Positions 17,627 to 26,240 of a stretch of 64,000 bases of DNA are shown here, piece by piece. The number at the start of each line of letters is the position of its first letter. Position 1 is the first letter of the stretch. The stretch is from JAWHQP01 sp032586195 (GTDB lineage: Bacteria; Pseudomonadota; Gammaproteobacteria; Enterobacterales; Pasteurellaceae), in the NCBI GenBank assembly GCA_032586195.1, contig JAWHQP010000002.1:1-64000 (forward strand), read 5' to 3'. Position numbers and translations under genes: made by a program. The notes below the pieces were generated by a model that was given only the letters and a program-made list of their open reading frames with translations, searched no databases and was not told the DNA's origin.

Positions 17627-19162
17627 ATGGAACAATGGATTTACGCGTTATTAATCGCGCCTTTGGCGGTTTCCGTCGCTTGCTTTTTGGCTGCAAAAAG
17701 CAAAAATCCGATTTTGAGCACCGCACTTCATGTCACGGGCATTGTGCTGCTGGTGATTTTTTCCCTGAAGGTGATTGCCGGCGTGCTGGAGTACGGCAGC
17801 TTAATCGCGCTGGATAATTGGGTTTATATTGATAGCTTATCCGCCATCTTCATCGGTTTGATTGGTATCGTGGGGGCGTTGGCAGCCATGTATTCCATCG
17901 GATATATGAAAATCGAATTGGAACGCGGTCACGTGGATGCCGTCACCTACGCCAATTATTACGGCTTTTTGCATTTATTCTTTTTCACCATGCTGGTTTC
18001 CGTTACCACCAACAACATCATTCTGATGTGGGTGGGCATTGAAGCAACGACATTAAGCTCCGCTTTTCTGGTCGGCACTTACAAGCAGAAACGGGCACTC
18101 GAGGCTGCCTGGAAATATATCATCATCTGCTCGGTGGGCGTGGCGTTCGGCTTATTCGGCACGGTGTTTACTTTCGCCAATGCGAACCAGCTGTTAAGCG
18201 ATCCGAGCCAGGCCGTTTTCTGGTCGGCGATTCAGGCTCAGGCAGGCGGGTTGAATCCAAGCCTGATGTATTTTGCCTTTGCTTTCATTCTGGTGGGATT
18301 CGGCACCAAATGCGGTTTATTTCCGATGCATACCTGGCTGCCCGACGCACACAGTGAAGCGCCGAGCCCGGTAAGTGCGGTGCTGTCCGCGGTACTTTTG
18401 AACTGTGCGATGCTGATAGTGCTGCGTTACTTCATCCTTACCGCTCAGGCGGTGGGCAGTGATTATCCGCAGACTTTAATGCTGATATTCGGCTTGCTTT
18501 CTACCGGTGTCGCCGCCTTTTTCATTATTGTGCAGCATGATATTAAACGTAAACTTGCCTATCACAGTATCGAAAACATGGGGCTTATCGGCTTTGCCTT
18601 CGGCTTGGGCGGTCCGTTAGGTATGTTTGCCGGTTTACTTCATACCATTACCCATAGTCTGGCGAAAGCGCTGTTGTTCTGTGCTTCGGGTAATATTCTG
18701 TTGAAATACGGCAGCCGTGATATGAATTATGTGCGTGGTTTATGGCAGACCATGCCGGCGACCGCGGTGTTGTTTGCCGGCGGTGCGTTAGCCCTCGGCG
18801 GGGTGCCGCCGTTCGGTATGTTCGTGAGTGAGTTTGCGATTGCCGTGGCCGGTATCAATGCGGGCAGACTCTGGCTGGTCATTCTTTGTTTGATTTTTTT
18901 AACCATCGCGTTAGCCGGGTTGACCACTATGCTGCTCAGAACGGTATTAGGCGAACCGACGGACGGTGTGCGGCGCGGTGAACTCAATGTTCTTTCCGTC
19001 GTGGTACTGACGATTTATTTATGCTGTTTATTGGCGATCGGTATTTATATCGCCGATCCGATTTCGCAATTATTACAGCGGGCGACAGGTATTATTCTGG
19101 CTCAGGATAATGTTTCTTTTGGTGATATGTTGTTATTGCCTTGGCAGAGTTTAGGTCAATAG
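17627..19162 (+). CDS. hyfF: Hydrogenase-4 membrane subunit HyfF
   Basis: HyfF is the third large antiporter-like subunit (NuoL/M/N family). The 511-residue protein has LMWVGIEATTLSSAFLVGTY with the conserved glutamate near residue 140, and GTKCGLFPMHTWLPDAHSEA with PSPVSAVLSAVLLN near residue 225. HDIKRKLAYHSIENMGLI follows near residue 305, with HSLAKALLFCASGNIL near residue 345. Uptake cores lie inside at 17720-17728 and 18373-18381. The gene lies in the usual hyfE-hyfF-hyfG order. Confidence 0.94.
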   Translation: MEQWIYALLIAPLAVSVACFLAAKSKNPILSTALHVTGIVLLVIFSLKVIAGVLEYGSLIALDNWVYIDSLSAIFIGLIGIVGALAAMYSIGYMKIELERGHVDAVTYANYYGFLHLFFFTMLVSVTTNNIILMWVGIEATTLSSAFLVGTYKQKRALEAAWKYIIICSVGVAFGLFGTVFTFANANQLLSDPSQAVFWSAIQAQAGGLNPSLMYFAFAFILVGFGTKCGLFPMHTWLPDAHSEAPSPVSAVLSAVLLNCAMLIVLRYFILTAQAVGSDYPQTLMLIFGLLSTGVAAFFIIVQHDIKRKLAYHSIENMGLIGFAFGLGGPLGMFAGLLHTITHSLAKALLFCASGNILLKYGSRDMNYVRGLWQTMPATAVLFAGGALALGGVPPFGMFVSEFAIAVAGINAGRLWLVILCLIFLTIALAGLTTMLLRTVLGEPTDGVRRGELNVLSVVVLTIYLCCLLAIGIYIADPISQLLQRATGIILAQDNVSFGDMLLLPWQSLGQ

Positions 19163-19179
19163 ATCGACGGGAGGAAAGC

Positions 19180-20916
19180 ATGGAATTAACGAAAAATACG
19201 ACGGTCGATCAAAACCGTGCCTTAGGTAAAGGCTATATTGCCGCGGTAAAGGAAAAATTCCCCGATACGGTGCTTGATGAAGAATGGTCAACGGAAAATC
19301 AGGTGACGATTACCATTAAAACCAATATGTTACCTGATGTGGTGGCGTATCTGTATTATGAGCACGACGGTTGGCTGCCGATTGCCTTTGCCAATGACGA
19401 ACGCAGCATTCACGGCAGTTATGCCGTGTATTACGTGCTTTCGATGGAAGGTGAACAGGCGGAGAAATGCTTTGTAACGGTAAAAGCTATGGTCGATGCG
19501 GTAAGCCAGGAATTTCCGTCAGTGACACCGAAGGTCAAAGCCGCGGTGTGGGCGGAACGTGAAATTTTCGATATGTACGGCTTAAAGGCGGTGGGACTGC
19601 CTGATCAGCGTCGTTTAGTATTGCCCGACGATTGGCCCGATGAAGTGTATCCGCTGCGCAAGGATGCCATGGATTATCGTTTGCGTCCCGATCCGACTTC
19701 CGCCACCGAAAACTATGAGTTTATCAACGAAAAAGGCGAAGCCCGCATTGTGCCGATTGGTCCGTTGCATATTACTTCCGATGAACCGGGGCATTTCCGT
19801 TTATTCGTTGATGGTGAAGATATTATTGACGCGGATTACCGTCTGTTCTATGTGCACCGCGGCATGGAAAAACTGGCGGAAACCCGTATGGATTACGATC
19901 AGGTCACCTTCTTGGCCGATCGGGTGTGCGGCATCTGCGGGTTTACCCATAGTGTGGCTTACGCAAACACGGTGGAAAATGCGCTCGGTATCAAAATTCC
20001 GAAACGGGCGGAGTGGATCCGCGCCATTTTGCTGGAAGTGGAACGTTTGCACAGTCATTTGCTGAACCTTGGGCTGTCCAGCCATTTTACCGGCTTTGAT
20101 ACCGGCTTTATGCAGTTTTTCCGGGTAAGGGAAAAGTCTATGACCCTTGCCGAGGTGCTGACGGGGGCGCGCAAAACCTATGGTATCAATCTGATCGGCG
20201 GGGTACGCCGCGATATGCTGAAACATCAGCGTGAGCAATGTATCAAGCTGATTGCGGAAATGCGTAAGGAAGTGAAAGGGCTGGCGGATATTTTGCTTTC
20301 CACTCCGAATATGGAGCAGCGTACCGTCGGCGTGGGTAAACTGGATTGGCAGGTGGCCCGCGATTTCAGCCCCGTCGGTCCGTTGATTCGTGGTTCCGGG
20401 TTTAAACGTGATGTGCGTAAGGTGCATCCGTTCTCAGGCTACGGCGAAGTGCCGTTTGATTTGCATACCGAGGCTAACGGTGATGTGTTGTCACGGGTCA
20501 AGGTGCGGATTAACGAAGTGTTTGAATCCATGAATATCATTGATTATATGGTGGATAATTTGCCGGGCGGAGAACTATTGACGGAAGGTTTCCACTATAC
20601 GCCGGGACGTTTTGCCCTCGGTATTACCGAAGCGCCGCGCGGCGAGGATATTCACTGGTCAATGCTGGGTAATAATCAGAAATTATTCCGCTGGCGTTGT
20701 CGGGCGGCAACCTACGCCAATTGGCCGACGTTACGCTATATGCTGCGCGGCAACACCGTTTCCGACGCGCCGCTGATTATCGGCAGCCTTGACCCTTGCT
20801 ATTCCTGTACCGACCGCGTCACCGTGGTGGATTTGCGCAAACGCAAGGCGAAAGACATTGCGTATAAAGATATCGAACGTTACGGCGTTGAGCGTAAAAA
20901 CTCACCGCTTAAATAG
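19180..20916 (+). CDS. hyfG: Hydrogenase-4 catalytic large subunit HyfG
   Basis: HyfG holds the NiFe site that reduces protons to H2. The ATG at 19180 follows GGGAGG and gives 578 residues (E. coli HycE 569). Residues about 1-170 form a NuoC-like domain and the rest the NuoD/NiFe large-subunit domain. Nickel-binding cysteines are in DRVCGICGFTHS (about residue 250) and DPCYSCTDR (about residue 538). A tail of about 31 residues follows TDR and is expected to be removed by the protease HycI encoded downstream. All four ligand cysteines are present, so the enzyme looks catalytically complete. Confidence 0.95.
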   Translation: MELTKNTTVDQNRALGKGYIAAVKEKFPDTVLDEEWSTENQVTITIKTNMLPDVVAYLYYEHDGWLPIAFANDERSIHGSYAVYYVLSMEGEQAEKCFVTVKAMVDAVSQEFPSVTPKVKAAVWAEREIFDMYGLKAVGLPDQRRLVLPDDWPDEVYPLRKDAMDYRLRPDPTSATENYEFINEKGEARIVPIGPLHITSDEPGHFRLFVDGEDIIDADYRLFYVHRGMEKLAETRMDYDQVTFLADRVCGICGFTHSVAYANTVENALGIKIPKRAEWIRAILLEVERLHSHLLNLGLSSHFTGFDTGFMQFFRVREKSMTLAEVLTGARKTYGINLIGGVRRDMLKHQREQCIKLIAEMRKEVKGLADILLSTPNMEQRTVGVGKLDWQVARDFSPVGPLIRGSGFKRDVRKVHPFSGYGEVPFDLHTEANGDVLSRVKVRINEVFESMNIIDYMVDNLPGGELLTEGFHYTPGRFALGITEAPRGEDIHWSMLGNNQKLFRWRCRAATYANWPTLRYMLRGNTVSDAPLIIGSLDPCYSCTDRVTVVDLRKRKAKDIAYKDIERYGVERKNSPLK

Positions 20917-20939
20917 TTCACGAAAAAAGGACGTGGAAT

Positions 20940-21569
20940 ATGTTTAAACTACTCAAAACAGTCTTTAAAGTAGGGGACGCCACCACAAAATATCCCTTCA
21001 AACCCTATGAAGTGGATCCCGATTTTCGTGGCAAACCCGAGCTTAACTCTGATCAATGTATCGTATGCGGCGCCTGCACCATTGCCTGCCCCGCCAACGC
21101 GTTAACCATGCGGACCGACGCGGATAAAGGTGATCGCACATGGTCGCTGTTTCTCGGACGTTGCATTTTCTGCGGCCGTTGCGAAGAAGTCTGCCCGACC
21201 AAAGCCATTCGTTTAACCCAAGAATTTGAATTATCGGTGCGGAATAAACAGGATTTGTATCAGGAAATTACGTTCGCCACCACCAATTGTCAGCAATGCG
21301 GCAAGCCTTTCACCTCTTATAAAGAACTCAACTATGCGATTGAATTGCTGAAACAACAATCGTCGGATCCCGCCCAGCTGGCGAAACAGCTCGGCGTGCT
21401 GCACACGTGCCCCGACTGCAAACGCCAGAATAGCCTGGAAAATACCGCTGATATGGAATCGCATATGCGGCTGAAATTAAAGAATTTTAAGGACGAGACG
21501 CGAGGGCTTCATGTGGCGCAAAGTGCGGTGTTGAAAAACGGAGAATTTGTAGGGGAGAAAATCGTATGA
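20940..21569 (+). CDS. hyfH: Hydrogenase-4 iron-sulfur subunit HyfH
   Basis: HyfH (NuoI/HycF-like) carries two 4Fe-4S clusters that pass electrons toward the hydrogenase small subunit. Motifs CIVCGACTIACP (about residue 40) and CIFCGRCEEVCP (about 76) are clear. A further pair, CQQCGKPF and HTCPDCKRQ, could hold a zinc or another cluster. At 209 residues it is longer than E. coli HyfH (181). The extra tail includes AQSAVLKN, encoded by an uptake sequence at 21521-21529. The stop overlaps the hyfI start by four bases. Confidence 0.93.
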   Translation: MFKLLKTVFKVGDATTKYPFKPYEVDPDFRGKPELNSDQCIVCGACTIACPANALTMRTDADKGDRTWSLFLGRCIFCGRCEEVCPTKAIRLTQEFELSVRNKQDLYQEITFATTNCQQCGKPFTSYKELNYAIELLKQQSSDPAQLAKQLGVLHTCPDCKRQNSLENTADMESHMRLKLKNFKDETRGLHVAQSAVLKNGEFVGEKIV

Positions 21570-22342
21570 GTACACAGATTCCAATGCCGATAAACGGCAT
21601 TTCCACCCCGTTCGCCGTTGATGAAAACATTGCGAAAATGAAACAAACGCTATTGAAAAATATCCGGCGTTCCGCGTATGTCTATCGGGTGGACTGCGGC
21701 GGTTGCAACGGCTGCGAAATCGAAATTTTCAGCACCATTACACCGACTTTTGACGCGGAACGTTTCGGCATTAAGGTGGTAGCATCGCCGCGTCATGCGG
21801 ATATTCTATTATTTACCGGTGCCGTTACCCGAGCTATGCGCACGCCGGCAATGCGGGCCTATCAGGCGGCGCCAGATCCGAAAATCTGTATTTCCTACGG
21901 AGCGTGCGGTTGCGGTGGTGGTATTTTCCACGACCTTTATTGCGTATGGGGCGGCTCTGATCAAATCGTGCCGGTTGATGTTTATATTCCGGGCTGCCCG
22001 CCGACACCTGCCGCAACCATTTACGGTTTTGCCATGGCGCTGGGTTTGCTTGAGCAAAAACTCAACGGCAAACAGGAAGTCGCCGATCCGGCCGCCGAGG
22101 CAAAAGTGCGCTTCCCCGATATTCCTTATGATTTACGGGTTACGCTTGAACGTGAGGCACGCCGCCTGGCGGGATATCGTCAAGGGGGCGATATTGCGGA
22201 TAAATTTATGACCATGATGATCGAGAAGGATTCTGTGCCGTTCGGTGTCCGCTTAGGTGAATTTTTACAACGGGAAGCCGATCCGAGATTAAGCGAAATT
22301 ATGGGCCGGCTGCATAGTATCAGTATGCCGTTTTCGGGATAA
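21566..22342 (+). CDS. hyfI: Hydrogenase-4 small subunit HyfI
   Basis: HyfI is the NuoB-like small subunit that holds the 4Fe-4S cluster nearest the NiFe site. The 258-residue protein has the ligands in DCGGCNGCEIEIF (about residue 48), SYGACGCGGG (about 112) and IPGCPPTP (about 144). The GGGGAG ribosome binding site lies at the end of hyfH, consistent with translational coupling. A gap of about 108 bases with an uptake core then separates it from hycH. Confidence 0.94.
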   Translation: MSTQIPMPINGISTPFAVDENIAKMKQTLLKNIRRSAYVYRVDCGGCNGCEIEIFSTITPTFDAERFGIKVVASPRHADILLFTGAVTRAMRTPAMRAYQAAPDPKICISYGACGCGGGIFHDLYCVWGGSDQIVPVDVYIPGCPPTPAATIYGFAMALGLLEQKLNGKQEVADPAAEAKVRFPDIPYDLRVTLEREARRLAGYRQGGDIADKFMTMMIEKDSVPFGVRLGEFLQREADPRLSEIMGRLHSISMPFSG

Positions 22343-22380
22343 GTCAGGAAGGGTTTGATATCAATCTTTAATCGGTATGA

Positions 22381-22389
22381 AAGTGCGGT
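22381..22389 (+). repeat. Uptake sequence between hyfI and hycH
   Basis: A single AAGTGCGGT core followed by TGTCGTTTTTTTGAG. It has no inverted partner close by, so it is unlikely to be a strong terminator. hycH is probably still read from the hyf promoter. Confidence 0.7.
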
Positions 22390-22450
22390 GTCGTTTTTTT
22401 GAGTTTTTACTTAACCTCTTGAAAAAGAGATAAGGAAGATTTGAGTTTCA

Positions 22451-22861
22451 ATGCAAAAAGTTATTTTTTATCTGTTAAATCGACGCTTTGTTGAAAACAA
22501 CGAGTCAATTCCCGCTGAGGCGAAGGAAGTGATGTATTACTCGCTGGCGATTGGTCATCATGTGGGTGTGATTGATTGTTTTAAAAAACTCATTGTGGCG
22601 GATTATGCGGATTATCGGCAATTCGTGCAAAACTTTCCCGAAGGTGAAGCTAAACGTAAGTTCGCCGGTTTAATTAAATTTGGGGAAATCGTTATTGACA
22701 GCAGCCATGTTAACTTATTGGCGCAAGCATTGGACGCAAATAAAGCTCAATTTCCCGTGCGGTATCAGCAATGGGCGGAAATCCTATTGGACGCGCTGGC
22801 ATCCATTCAGCGTGAGCCGGTGATGTACATTATGGTGAAACGATACAATGAAAACGAATAA
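22451..22861 (+). CDS. hycH: Formate hydrogenlyase maturation protein, HycH/HyfJ family
   Basis: HycH-type proteins are needed to assemble the hydrogenase of formate hydrogenlyase, but their exact action is unclear. The 136-residue protein contains EVMYYSLAIGHHVGVIDCFK near residue 29 and KFGEIVIDSSHVNLLAQALD near residue 76, typical of E. coli HycH/HyfJ (136-137 residues). Its 3' end overlaps the start of the protease gene by 14 bases. Confidence 0.9.
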   Translation: MQKVIFYLLNRRFVENNESIPAEAKEVMYYSLAIGHHVGVIDCFKKLIVADYADYRQFVQNFPEGEAKRKFAGLIKFGEIVIDSSHVNLLAQALDANKAQFPVRYQQWAEILLDALASIQREPVMYIMVKRYNENE

Positions 22862-23306
22862 TTTGCTGTTTACCGTGGGTAATTCCATGATGGGCGATGA
22901 CGGCGCCGGGCCTTATTTATATCGACTGATGCAGGAAAAACCGGTGGTGGACTGGACTGCCTTAGACGGCGGTTCGGTTCCGGAAAATTACGTTCATACG
23001 GTGCGGACGTTAAAGCCGGAACGTTTGTTAATTGTTGATGCCAGCGATATGGCGTTAAATGCGGGTGAGCTTCGCATCATAGATAAGAATCTGATTGCGG
23101 ATATGTTTTTTATGAGTACGCACAATATGCCGTTGAACTTTCTGATTGAGCAACTGGAAGAGGATATTAACGAGATCCTGTTTGTGGGTATTCAGCCCGA
23201 TGTGGTGTCTTTCGCCTTTCCGCTGACGGAACGGGTAAAAAGCGCGGTGCTGAAATTGTACGATTTGATCAGAACGGATCGGCTGGATTCGATTGAGCGT
23301 TTGTAA
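22848..23306 (+). CDS. hycI: Hydrogenase maturation endopeptidase HycI
   Basis: HycI removes the C-terminal tail of the large subunit after nickel is inserted. The 152-residue protein has the family motif TVGNSMMGDDGAGPYLYRLM with the nickel-sensing aspartate. The second aspartate lies in LIVDASDMAL (about residue 63) and the histidine in STHNMPLNFL (about residue 90). Its substrate is presumably HyfG, which keeps a tail after its DPCYSCTDR motif. It overlaps hycH and closes the hyf operon. Confidence 0.93.
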   Translation: MKTNNLLFTVGNSMMGDDGAGPYLYRLMQEKPVVDWTALDGGSVPENYVHTVRTLKPERLLIVDASDMALNAGELRIIDKNLIADMFFMSTHNMPLNFLIEQLEEDINEILFVGIQPDVVSFAFPLTERVKSAVLKLYDLIRTDRLDSIERL

Positions 23307-23349
23307 TAATCCTATTTTTACCGGCAATTAAAATCGCAGGAAATATGCG

Positions 23350-23396
23350 TTAAATCAAATAAACCTACATTTTATAGGTAAATACTGTTGATTTAA
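23350..23396. promoter_or_regulatory. Nested dyad upstream of fdhF
   Basis: TTAAATCAA (23350-23358) and TTGATTTAA (23388-23396) are perfect 9-base inverted repeats. Inside them ACCTA (23363-23367) and TAGGT (23375-23379) form a second dyad around a 7-base loop. A TATGAT that could be a -10 lies at 23400-23405. This may be an operator for a dimeric activator or repressor of fdhF. The regulator is unknown. Confidence 0.4.
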
Positions 23397-23483
23397 GCGT
23401 ATGATAAAAATTAAGCAATTAACCATTTTTAGTTAACTGGAATGAGTAATTGTTGTGTGTTTCTGTAACAGAGGACATTCATT

Positions 23484-25637
23484 ATGAAAAAAGTGATTAC
23501 TGTCTGTCCGTATTGTGCTTCAGGTTGTAAGATCAACCTCTTGGTTGAGAACAACAAAATAGTGGGTGCTGAAGGTGCAAACGGAAGAACCAATGAAGGC
23601 GAATTATGCCTGAAAGGATATTACGGTTGGGATTTTGTGCATGACACCAAAATTTTAACTCCTCGTTTAACTCAGCCGATGATTCGCTATAAACGCGGCG
23701 AAGCTTTCACCCCGGTCAGCTGGGAAGAAGCTATTTCCTACACCGCTAAACGTTTAAGCGAAATCAAAGCCAAATACGGCAATGAATCCATTATGGTGAC
23801 AGGTTCTTCCCGCGGCCCGGGTAATGAAGTGAACTTTGTCATGCAGAAATTTGCCCGTGCGGTATTGGGTAACAACAACGTTGACAATTGTGCCCGAGTC
23901 TGACACGGCCCATCTGTGACAGGTCTGTCCAAATCGGTCGGTAACGGTGCAATGTCCAACTCAATCGTTGAGATTGAGGATACCAAATGCGTGTTTATTT
24001 TCGGTTATAACGCGTCCACTTCTCACCCGATTGTCGCCCGCCGTATTAATCATGCCAAAGCGAAAGGGGCGAAAATCATTGTGTGTGATCCGCGTAAAAT
24101 TGAAACCGCCCGTATTGCGGATATTTACGCGCCGCTCGCCAATGCAAGTAATGTTGCGTTCCTGAATGCGATGATGAACGTCATTCTGGAAGAAGGTCTG
24201 CAAGATCAGAAATTTATAGACGAGCATACGGAAAACTTTGAGGTATTTAAAGAAATCGTTAAAACTTATACGCCTGAATCCACTCAGCATATTACCGGCA
24301 TTGAACCTGAAATGCTGCGTGAAATCGCCCGCACCTACGCCAAGGCCGAAACGGCGACCATTCTTTGGGGCATGGGTGTATGCCAGTTCAAACAAGGGGT
24401 GGAAACCGTGCGTGCGTTGGCCAGCTTGGCGATGTTGACCGGTAATCTCGGTAAACCGAATGTGGGCGTTAACCCTGTACGCGGTCAGAATAACGTGCAA
24501 GGCGCATGCGACATGGGAGCATTGTTTAATACCTTGCCGGGCTATCAAAGCTTTGCTGATCCCGCTACGCGGGCTAAATTTGCCAAAGCCTGGGGAGTGC
24601 CCGATATTCCGTCTAAACCGGGGATACCGTTAAGTGAAGTGCCGGAAGCCATTATGGAAGATAAAATTAAAGCTTTCTATATTATGGGCGAAGACACCTT
24701 GCAGACGGAACCTGATCTCAATGCGGTGAAAAAAGCATTCAAAAAGGTGGAATTCCTGGTGGTACAGGATATCTTCATGACACAAACCGCCGCGGAGGCC
24801 GACGTGTTATTGCCGGCGACTTCCTGTGCCGAGCATGAAGGGGTATATAGTGCCGCCGACCGAGGCTTCCAGCGTTTCTACAAAGCGGTTGACCCTGTGG
24901 GTAATGTAAAGGATGACTGGCAAATCATCAGTGAAATAGCCACGGCGATGGGCTACCCGATGCACTATGAAAATACCAAAGAAATCTGGGATGAATTACG
25001 TAGCTTGTGCCCAATCTATAAGGGAGCGACCTACGAAAAAATGGAAGGATTGGGATATATCCAGTGGCCATGTCGGGATGAAGGCCCTGAGGATCAAGGC
25101 ACCACCTATTTGTATAAAGGACAAGTGTTTGACCGTCCGAACGGTAAAGCCGAATTCTTCGCTTGTGACTGGGAACCGCCGATGGAAGAAGTGACGGAAG
25201 AATACCCGTTGGTTCTTTCCACCGTGCGTGAAGTAGGGCATTATTCCTGCCGTTCCATGACGGGTAACTGTCGGGCGCTGGCGGCGCTTGCGGATGAGCC
25301 CGGATTTGTGCAAATGAACGATCAGGATGCCAAAGAGTTAGGCATTAAAAATCATGATTTGGTGTGGATTTCAAATTCCCGCGGTAAGGTTATCAGCCGG
25401 GCGGACGTGAGCGCGCGTACCAACAAGGGAGCATGTTATATGACGTACCAATGGTGGATCGGTAAATGCAACGATCTGACCGCGGAACATCTGAATAAAG
25501 GTTCCCGCACACCGGAGTATAAATACAGTGCCGTACGTATTGATAAAATTGAAGATCAGAATTGGGCGGAACACTATGTGGTAACCGAATACACCAAACT
25601 GAAAACTCGGTTAAAGGAAACCGCGCAGGTGGCGTAG
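23484..25637 (+). CDS. fdhF: Selenocysteine formate dehydrogenase FdhF (formate hydrogenlyase component)
   Basis: FdhF oxidises formate to CO2 with a molybdopterin-guanine-dinucleotide cofactor and feeds electrons to the hydrogenase. The frame is read through an in-frame TGA at 23901-23903 as selenocysteine 140, in the context CARV-U-HGPSV that matches E. coli FdhF (also position 140). Total length is 717 residues (E. coli 715). The N-terminal 4Fe-4S ligands are in CPYCASGCKINLL and GELCLKGYYG. Later motifs include CDPRKIETARIAD, GVNPVRGQNNVQGACDMGAL and HYSCRSMTGNCRALAALADE. The promoter region is separate from hyf. selA, selB, selC and selD would be needed elsewhere. Confidence 0.96.
23901..23940 (+). 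promoter_or_regulatory. SECIS element of fdhF
   Basis: The stretch directly after the TGA, with GGTCTG in the expected loop position (about 23921-23926), closely follows the E. coli fdhF SECIS sequence. In bacteria this hairpin binds SelB and must sit next to the UGA codon, as it does here. Confidence 0.85.
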
Positions 25638-25650
25638 CTTAAAATGGCGC

Positions 25651-25682
25651 AAAAGGCATCAATGTTGTGATGCCTTTTGTTT
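25651..25682 (+). terminator. Terminator of fdhF
   Basis: AAAAGGCATCA (25651-25661) pairs with TGATGCCTTTT (25668-25678), an 11-bp perfect stem with a 6-base loop. The A-rich 5' side and T-rich 3' side suit bidirectional use with convergent hypA. An uptake core follows at 25691-25699. Confidence 0.8.
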
Positions 25683-25734
25683 TGTGAGGAAAGTGCGGTG
25701 CTTTTTTTCGGGTTTTTGAGGGTACGGTTTGCCT

Positions 25735-26076
25735 TCACTCCACCGCAATTTCCTTAATGCGTAAATCATCGCCGCCCTGTTTTTGCAGATGAATGCTGCC
25801 GCAAGCTGGGCAGGCGTCCTGATGGGCTTTGATTTCCACCGTCTTTGCGCAATGCCAGCAGTAGGCGAGAGCGGGAACGGGAACAAAATGCAGGCGGCAG
25901 CCCTGCATGATGGTATCCTTGCTGCAAACTTCAAAACAGAATTCGATTGCTTCGGGCTCAACGCAGGAAAGCGGCCCGATTTCCAGCCATAAATCCGTCA
26001 CTTTTCTAACGTTGTTTTTACGGCATTGTTCTTCCACGATTTCCATTATATTTTGCGTGAGTGACATTTCATGCAT
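25735..26076 (-). CDS. hypA: Hydrogenase nickel metallochaperone HypA
   Basis: HypA delivers nickel to the hydrogenase together with HypB. The 113-residue protein begins MHEMSLTQNIMEIVEEQ, whose His2 is the nickel ligand. It has the zinc-site CxxC pairs CWHC (about residue 73) and CPACGS (about residue 89). Its position at the far end of the hyf-fdhF block, away from hypBDE and on the opposite strand, is unusual, since hypA normally heads the hyp operon. An uptake core lies just upstream at 26090-26098. Confidence 0.94.
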   Translation of the reverse strand: MHEMSLTQNIMEIVEEQCRKNNVRKVTDLWLEIGPLSCVEPEAIEFCFEVCSKDTIMQGCRLHFVPVPALAYCWHCAKTVEIKAHQDACPACGSIHLQKQGGDDLRIKEIAVE

Positions 26077-26240
26077 AGTGATTTACCCAAAGTGCGGTGT
26101 TGAGAAATGGCGTTTTGCCTGCCCTCGGCTCAATCGCCGAAGGCAACTATCATCGCTTTGCGCTTGAATTCTCCTAAAGTAACGACTCGGCAAAACCGCG
26201 TGTTATTTTATCGTGAACGAGTGGTCCGCCGAAAGCGCGC

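Noticed and set aside
23901..23903. TGA in fdhF as a nonsense mutation
   Set aside because: The codon sits at the known selenocysteine position with a matching SECIS directly after it, and the downstream frame is fully conserved.
23961..24548. Long open frame antisense to fdhF
   Set aside because: It is fully covered by the strongly conserved fdhF frame and has no features of a protein family.
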